Below are positions 7,967-10,601 of a stretch of 10,601 bases of DNA, piece after piece. The stretch's first letter is position 1, and the number at the start of each line of letters is the position of its first letter. Under the pieces are notes generated by a model that saw nothing but the letters and a program-made list of their open reading frames with translations, did not search any database and had not been told where the DNA came from. The position numbers and the translations under genes were made by a program. This stretch comes from Magnetovibrio sp. (GTDB lineage: Bacteria; Pseudomonadota; Alphaproteobacteria; Rhodospirillales; Magnetovibrionaceae), in NCBI GenBank assembly GCA_016763255.1, contig JAESUA010000252.1:1-10601 (forward strand), in the 5' to 3' direction.

Positions 7967-8066
7967 GAGTATGATGCCCACAACTAATAAAGAATATAAG
8001 TGCTCCGACTGCGGACGGCATCACCGCCAGACAAATCAGTCCGGGCATACCCTTGCGGAGGAATTC

Positions 8067-9278
8067 ATGAACTACGAGCAGTTCTTTGCCGAAAAAATTG
8101 CCGATCTGAAATCTGAAGGCCGATACCGTGTCTTCGCCGATATCCAGCGCCAAGCGGGCAAGTTCCCAACGGCTTTTGTGCACAAAGACGGCAAAGTCAA
8201 AGAAATCACCGTTTGGTGTTCCAATGACTATATGGGGATGGGGCAAAACCCCGATGCCATCGCCAAAATGCAAGAAATTGCGGGTGGTTACGGTGTCGGT
8301 GCCGGCGGCACACGCAACATTTCCGGCACCATGCACGAACATGTTTTGTTGGAAGCCGAATTGGCAGACCTCCACCAAACCGAAAGTGCTCTGCTGTTTC
8401 AATCGGGTTGGGTTGCCAATTTGACGACTCTGTCAACCTTGGGCTCCTTGGTTCCCGACTGTGTGATCATTTCAGACAGCAAAAACCACAATTCGATGAT
8501 CGAAGGCATTCGCCATTCACGTGCAGAAAAGCATATCTTCCGCCACAATGATTTGGAAGATTTGGAAAACATCCTTAAATCCATCGATCCGGATCGCCCC
8601 AAGATGATCGCCTTTGAAAGCGTTTATTCCATGGACGGCGACATTGCCCCCATCAAAGAGATCTGCGATTTGGCCGACAAGTACGGTGCGATGACATTCC
8701 TCGACGAAGTGCATGCGGTGGGCCTTTATGGCCCGCGTGGTGCGGGCGTTGCCGAACGTGATGGCGTGATGGACCGCATTACCATCATCCAGGGCACCCT
8801 GGCCAAAGCCTTTGGCGTAATCGGTGGATATATCGCCGGCACCAAGGCCCTGTGTGACTTCGTGCGCTCGTACGGCACCGGCTTTATCTTCTCAAGCTCC
8901 ATGCCGCCAGCTGTCGCCGCAGCCGCACGGACCAATGTAAATCATCTCAAGAACCACAATGAATTGCGCATCCGCCATCAAGAACGGGCCGCAACGCTGA
9001 AACAGCGCTTTCGCGATGCGGGTATTCCGGTGATGGACAGTGTCAGCCACATTGTACCGATTTTTGTCGGCAATGCCGTGCTGTGCAAACAAGCTTCGGA
9101 TGATTTGATGGAACGCCACAATATTTATGTGCAGCCCATCAACTATCCAACCGTAGAGCGCGGCACGGAACGCCTGCGCTTCACCCCTACCCCGCACCAC
9201 ACCGATGCGCATATGGATCAGCTGATCGAAGCCATCAAAGAAGTGTGGAGTCGCTTGGGCCTTCAAGCCGCAGCGTAA
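8067..9278 (+). CDS. hemA: 5-aminolevulinate synthase
   Basis: PLP enzyme that condenses glycine and succinyl-CoA to 5-aminolevulinate, the first step of haem (and, where present, chlorophyll and cobalamin) synthesis by the C4 route typical of Alphaproteobacteria. It has 403 residues, the normal bacterial length. I chose the ATG at 8067 because GGAGG at 8057-8061 sits five bases before it and MNYEQFF is the usual beginning. Motifs: [26 protein letters not shown]213 in [17 protein letters not shown], the catalytic K247 in [13 protein letters not shown], and TPTPHHT near the end. The frame remains open upstream to 7932 and would add a stretch with a CxxC pair ([10 protein letters not shown]), but this has no good ribosome site and is probably untranslated leader. 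It follows the transaminase and is closed by its own terminator. Confidence 0.98.
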   Translation: MNYEQFFAEKIADLKSEGRYRVFADIQRQAGKFPTAFVHKDGKVKEITVWCSNDYMGMGQNPDAIAKMQEIAGGYGVGAGGTRNISGTMHEHVLLEAELADLHQTESALLFQSGWVANLTTLSTLGSLVPDCVIISDSKNHNSMIEGIRHSRAEKHIFRHNDLEDLENILKSIDPDRPKMIAFESVYSMDGDIAPIKEICDLADKYGAMTFLDEVHAVGLYGPRGAGVAERDGVMDRITIIQGTLAKAFGVIGGYIAGTKALCDFVRSYGTGFIFSSSMPPAVAAAARTNVNHLKNHNELRIRHQERAATLKQRFRDAGIPVMDSVSHIVPIFVGNAVLCKQASDDLMERHNIYVQPINYPTVERGTERLRFTPTPHHTDAHMDQLIEAIKEVWSRLGLQAAA

Positions 9279-9295
9279 CGATATGCAAATTTATA

Positions 9296-9330
9296 AAAAC
9301 ACGGCGGCCTCATCGGTCGCCGTGTTTTTT
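9296..9330 (+). terminator. rho-independent terminator of hemA
   Basis: AAAACACGGCG (9296-9306) pairs perfectly with CGCCGTGTTTT (9318-9328), and three more pairs (including one G-U) shrink the loop to TCATC. Six T follow at 9325-9330. The reverse strand also reads a stem followed by TTTTTATAAA, so it could stop transcripts in both directions. Confidence 0.93.
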
Positions 9331-9372
9331 ACACGATAACTTAGACTTTCACATTTTGCCATCGTCAGAACC

Positions 9373-9401
9373 GTGACCGCCTCCCCAGTCTTCGCTATAC
9401 T
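9373..9401 (+). promoter_or_regulatory. candidate promoter of the PadR-like gene
   Basis: TATACT (9396-9401) is a good -10 box, with GTGACC (9373-9378) 17 bases upstream as a weak -35. The predicted transcript start near 9408 would leave a leader of only about 15-27 bases before the coding start. Confidence 0.4.
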
Positions 9402-9422
9402 GAGCACGATTCCATTGGAGAT

Positions 9423-9992
9423 GTGCACCCCACCATGTTTGCCGACAACACCCTAACGCCTAAGGAAGCAATTCGCCTGTGTGCGCTCGGCACCCTTGCG
9501 CTTGCTGAAAATAACATGCGTTACAGTGAGTTAGCCAGTGCCATCCGTCATTTTACCAGCCGCATCACAGGCCCGTCCTTGGACATCATGGGCACCTCGA
9601 TCGAATTGTTAAAGTTTGAGGGGTTGGTGGAACCCATCGAAGGCATCGGCATGGAAGACGACGCCACATTGCGCCTCACACAAAAGGGTAAAGGCGAACT
9701 GAACACCTTGATGACCTCTCGCATTCGTTCCGCCAGTGGCGAGGTTAACAAGTTAATCACGACCCTTAAACTGCGTTTTCTCCATCTTCTCAAAATCGAC
9801 GCCCAATGCGAACAGGCCGATTTGCTGATTGAGAATTGTGAGACCGAATTGGCGCGTCTCGATGATTTGCATGCCTATCACGCCAAAGACCAGGGTTATC
9901 TAACCGATTGGTTGGAACATGACATCGAACAGCTTGAAAAACACCTCGATTGGTTAGAAGCGTTCCGTGACCGCCTCGGCGCCACGACCTGA
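9423..9992 (+). CDS. PadR-like winged-helix transcriptional regulator
   Basis: Up to 189 residues, probably a DNA-binding dimer. The N-terminal part (about residues 10-95) reads as a winged helix: TPKEAIRLCALGTLAL, the helix pair around MRYSELASAIRHFTS, then IELLKFEGLVEPIEGIG and a wing ending LRLTQKGKGEL. The C-terminal part (about 105-185) is a charged long-helix region (LENCE-like acidic helix, then LEHDIEQLEKHLDWLEAF) like the dimerisation helices of PadR proteins. MarR-type is the alternative. The start is uncertain: GGAG at 9417-9420 is two bases from the GTG at 9423 and fourteen from the ATG at 9435, neither ideal. It is a single gene between the hemA terminator and an AT-rich gap. No terminator hairpin was found after it, only a T run at about 10024-10030. 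No ligand or target can be named. Confidence 0.7.
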   Translation: MHPTMFADNTLTPKEAIRLCALGTLALAENNMRYSELASAIRHFTSRITGPSLDIMGTSIELLKFEGLVEPIEGIGMEDDATLRLTQKGKGELNTLMTSRIRSASGEVNKLITTLKLRFLHLLKIDAQCEQADLLIENCETELARLDDLHAYHAKDQGYLTDWLEHDIEQLEKHLDWLEAFRDRLGATT

Positions 9993-10000
9993 ACACACCA

Positions 10001-10039
10001 TTAATCCAAACTTTCACCGCTCATTTTTTTTAATCCAAA
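10001..10039. repeat. 10-base direct repeat TTAATCCAAA
   Basis: TTAATCCAAA occurs at 10001-10010 and 10030-10039, 29 bases apart, in the AT-rich gap behind the PadR-like gene. The copies flank a run of eight T. It could be a regulator site or a trace of a small duplication. The rest of the gap to 10185 holds no feature I can support. Confidence 0.4.
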
Positions 10040-10185
10040 TACAAATTTGTAAGCCACTCTGGCTACAAAATAAAATCTCTGAATAATCCAGATAGCTGTC
10101 CTGCATAAGCTTTCTAGCCGATGTACTTCTTTTGGCTTGATGTCAACATGGCGACACAACAAAAACAAGCTCAAACAGGTGCCCC

Positions 10186-10482
10186 ATGAATGCGATGCTC
10201 TCATACAATAAAGATGTTTTACGCGACCTCCTTTGGTTGATAAATTTCGGCGAATGCGAGCTTGCGGTACTCATTTGGTCAGATTTTCGCAAAGACATCA
10301 TGAAGGGCTGCGCCACCTGCCCTGGCGTGAAATCGCGCACCGATTTGATCTGCGGAAAATGCTTAGAATTGACGCTACGCCGGTATGAAGCCTTGGCCCC
10401 AGAGGATGTCGAAATGGAAAATGAGCATCTTCTGGCGACCCGTAATCTCGTCAATCACTATGGCAGAGGACAGCTTATGTAG
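10186..10482 (+). CDS. small Cys4 protein of unknown function
   Basis: A 98-residue protein I do not recognise. The ATG at 10186 is preceded by AGGTG (10176-10180), a weak ribosome site at good spacing; the in-frame ATG at 10195 is an alternative. An N-terminal helical part (VLRDLLWLINFGECELAVLI) leads to a C-x2-C, x10, C-x2-C arrangement: C42, C45, C56 and C59 in CATC and CGKC. That pattern suits a zinc ribbon or rubredoxin-like site. The C-terminal half is charged and probably helical (about residues 60-93). There is no signal peptide or clear membrane segment, so it is likely cytoplasmic. It is flanked by an AT-rich gap upstream and a strong terminator downstream, so it appears to be a monocistronic gene. 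The clean stop, terminator and cysteine spacing argue that it is real. Confidence 0.6.
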   Translation: MNAMLSYNKDVLRDLLWLINFGECELAVLIWSDFRKDIMKGCATCPGVKSRTDLICGKCLELTLRRYEALAPEDVEMENEHLLATRNLVNHYGRGQLM

Positions 10483-10488
10483 TCCCCC

Positions 10489-10546
10489 TGGGGTTCAAAA
10501 CTCACCGTTCCTAATGCCCTGGGAGCGCTTCCCCCCTTGAACCCCA
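10489..10546. repeat. inverted repeat TGGGGTTCAA...TTGAACCCCA with inner hairpin
   Basis: A perfect 10-base inverted repeat (10489-10498 with 10537-10546) encloses 38 bases. Within it, GGGA (10521-10524) and TCCC (10530-10533) flank GCGCT, giving a small inner hairpin. The structure sits between the stop codon of the Cys4 gene and its terminator, so it would form in the 3' end of the transcript. It may protect the RNA or be part of a small RNA; no function is shown. Confidence 0.55.
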
Positions 10547-10551
10547 AGCCG

Positions 10552-10584
10552 AAAGCCCCGCCATCATAATCGGCGGGGCTTTTT
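10552..10584 (+). terminator. rho-independent terminator
   Basis: AAAGCCCCGCC (10552-10562) pairs perfectly with GGCGGGGCTTT (10572-10582) around a 9-base loop, followed directly by a T tract ending at 10584. The GC-rich stem and T run make this a strong plus-strand terminator for the Cys4 gene. Confidence 0.93.
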
Positions 10585-10601
10585 GGTTTGCGATTTCTAG
10601 A

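Noticed and set aside
7880..8066. FNR-type box upstream of hemA
   Set aside because: hemA is FNR-controlled in some Alphaproteobacteria, but no TTGAT-N4-ATCAA or close variant is present here.
7358..8402. Long minus-strand frames opposite the transaminase and hemA
   Set aside because: They are antisense shadows of two unmistakable PLP enzymes and carry no motifs.
10001..10204. Minus-strand frame of 67 residues behind the PadR-like gene
   Set aside because: It lies in an AT-rich gap, overlaps the start of the Cys4 gene, has no ribosome site that I can see and no recognisable family.

Overview
The window looks like chromosome from an alphaproteobacterium, probably of the Rhodospirillales type. 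The best marker is a 403-residue 5-aminolevulinate synthase (C4 pathway) with the family's usual alphaproteobacterial N-terminus. PleC/DivJ-like kinase architecture, a bacterial diheme cytochrome c peroxidase and an omega-transaminase fit the same assignment, but I cannot name a genus. No tRNA, rRNA, CRISPR array, insertion sequence or phage gene is visible.

Layout. (1) Positions 1-2041, minus strand: an OmpR-family response regulator followed by an EnvZ-like sensor kinase. They overlap by ATGA, and the kinase runs off the left edge of the window inside its ATP-binding domain. (2) 2042-2245: a divergent intergenic region carrying repeated GTAAC/GTTAC half-sites. (3) 2246-2698, plus strand: a small exported Gly/His/Met-rich protein with a PepSY-like C-terminus, closed by a strong hairpin. 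(4) 2884-6197, plus strand: a diheme cytochrome c peroxidase overlapping by ATGA with a 772-residue membrane-bound PAS-PAS histidine kinase. (5) 6205-6425, minus strand: a short frame-shifted remnant that resembles the end of a universal stress protein. (6) 6476-9278, plus strand: a class III omega-transaminase and then hemA, the latter closed by a clear terminator. (7) 9423-9992: a PadR-like winged-helix regulator. (8) 10186-10482: a small Cys4 protein of unknown function, followed by a nested inverted repeat and a strong terminator.

How the genes may work together. Block 1-3 looks like a self-contained envelope-sensing unit: sensor, regulator and a divergently transcribed periplasmic protein. 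Both the kinase sensor region and the periplasmic protein have Met/His-rich stretches, so a metal or redox envelope signal is a reasonable but unproved guess. Block 4 is the most unusual pairing: a periplasmic peroxidase translationally coupled to a kinase with a large all-helical periplasmic domain and no receiver partner nearby. The peroxidase lacks the distal histidine that blocks the peroxidatic heme in the Pseudomonas enzyme. HemA makes the first committed haem precursor, so the peroxidase and hemA share a haem theme, but they are separate transcription units.

Limits: all calls come from reading translated sequence and motifs. No database search, structure prediction or alignment was run.
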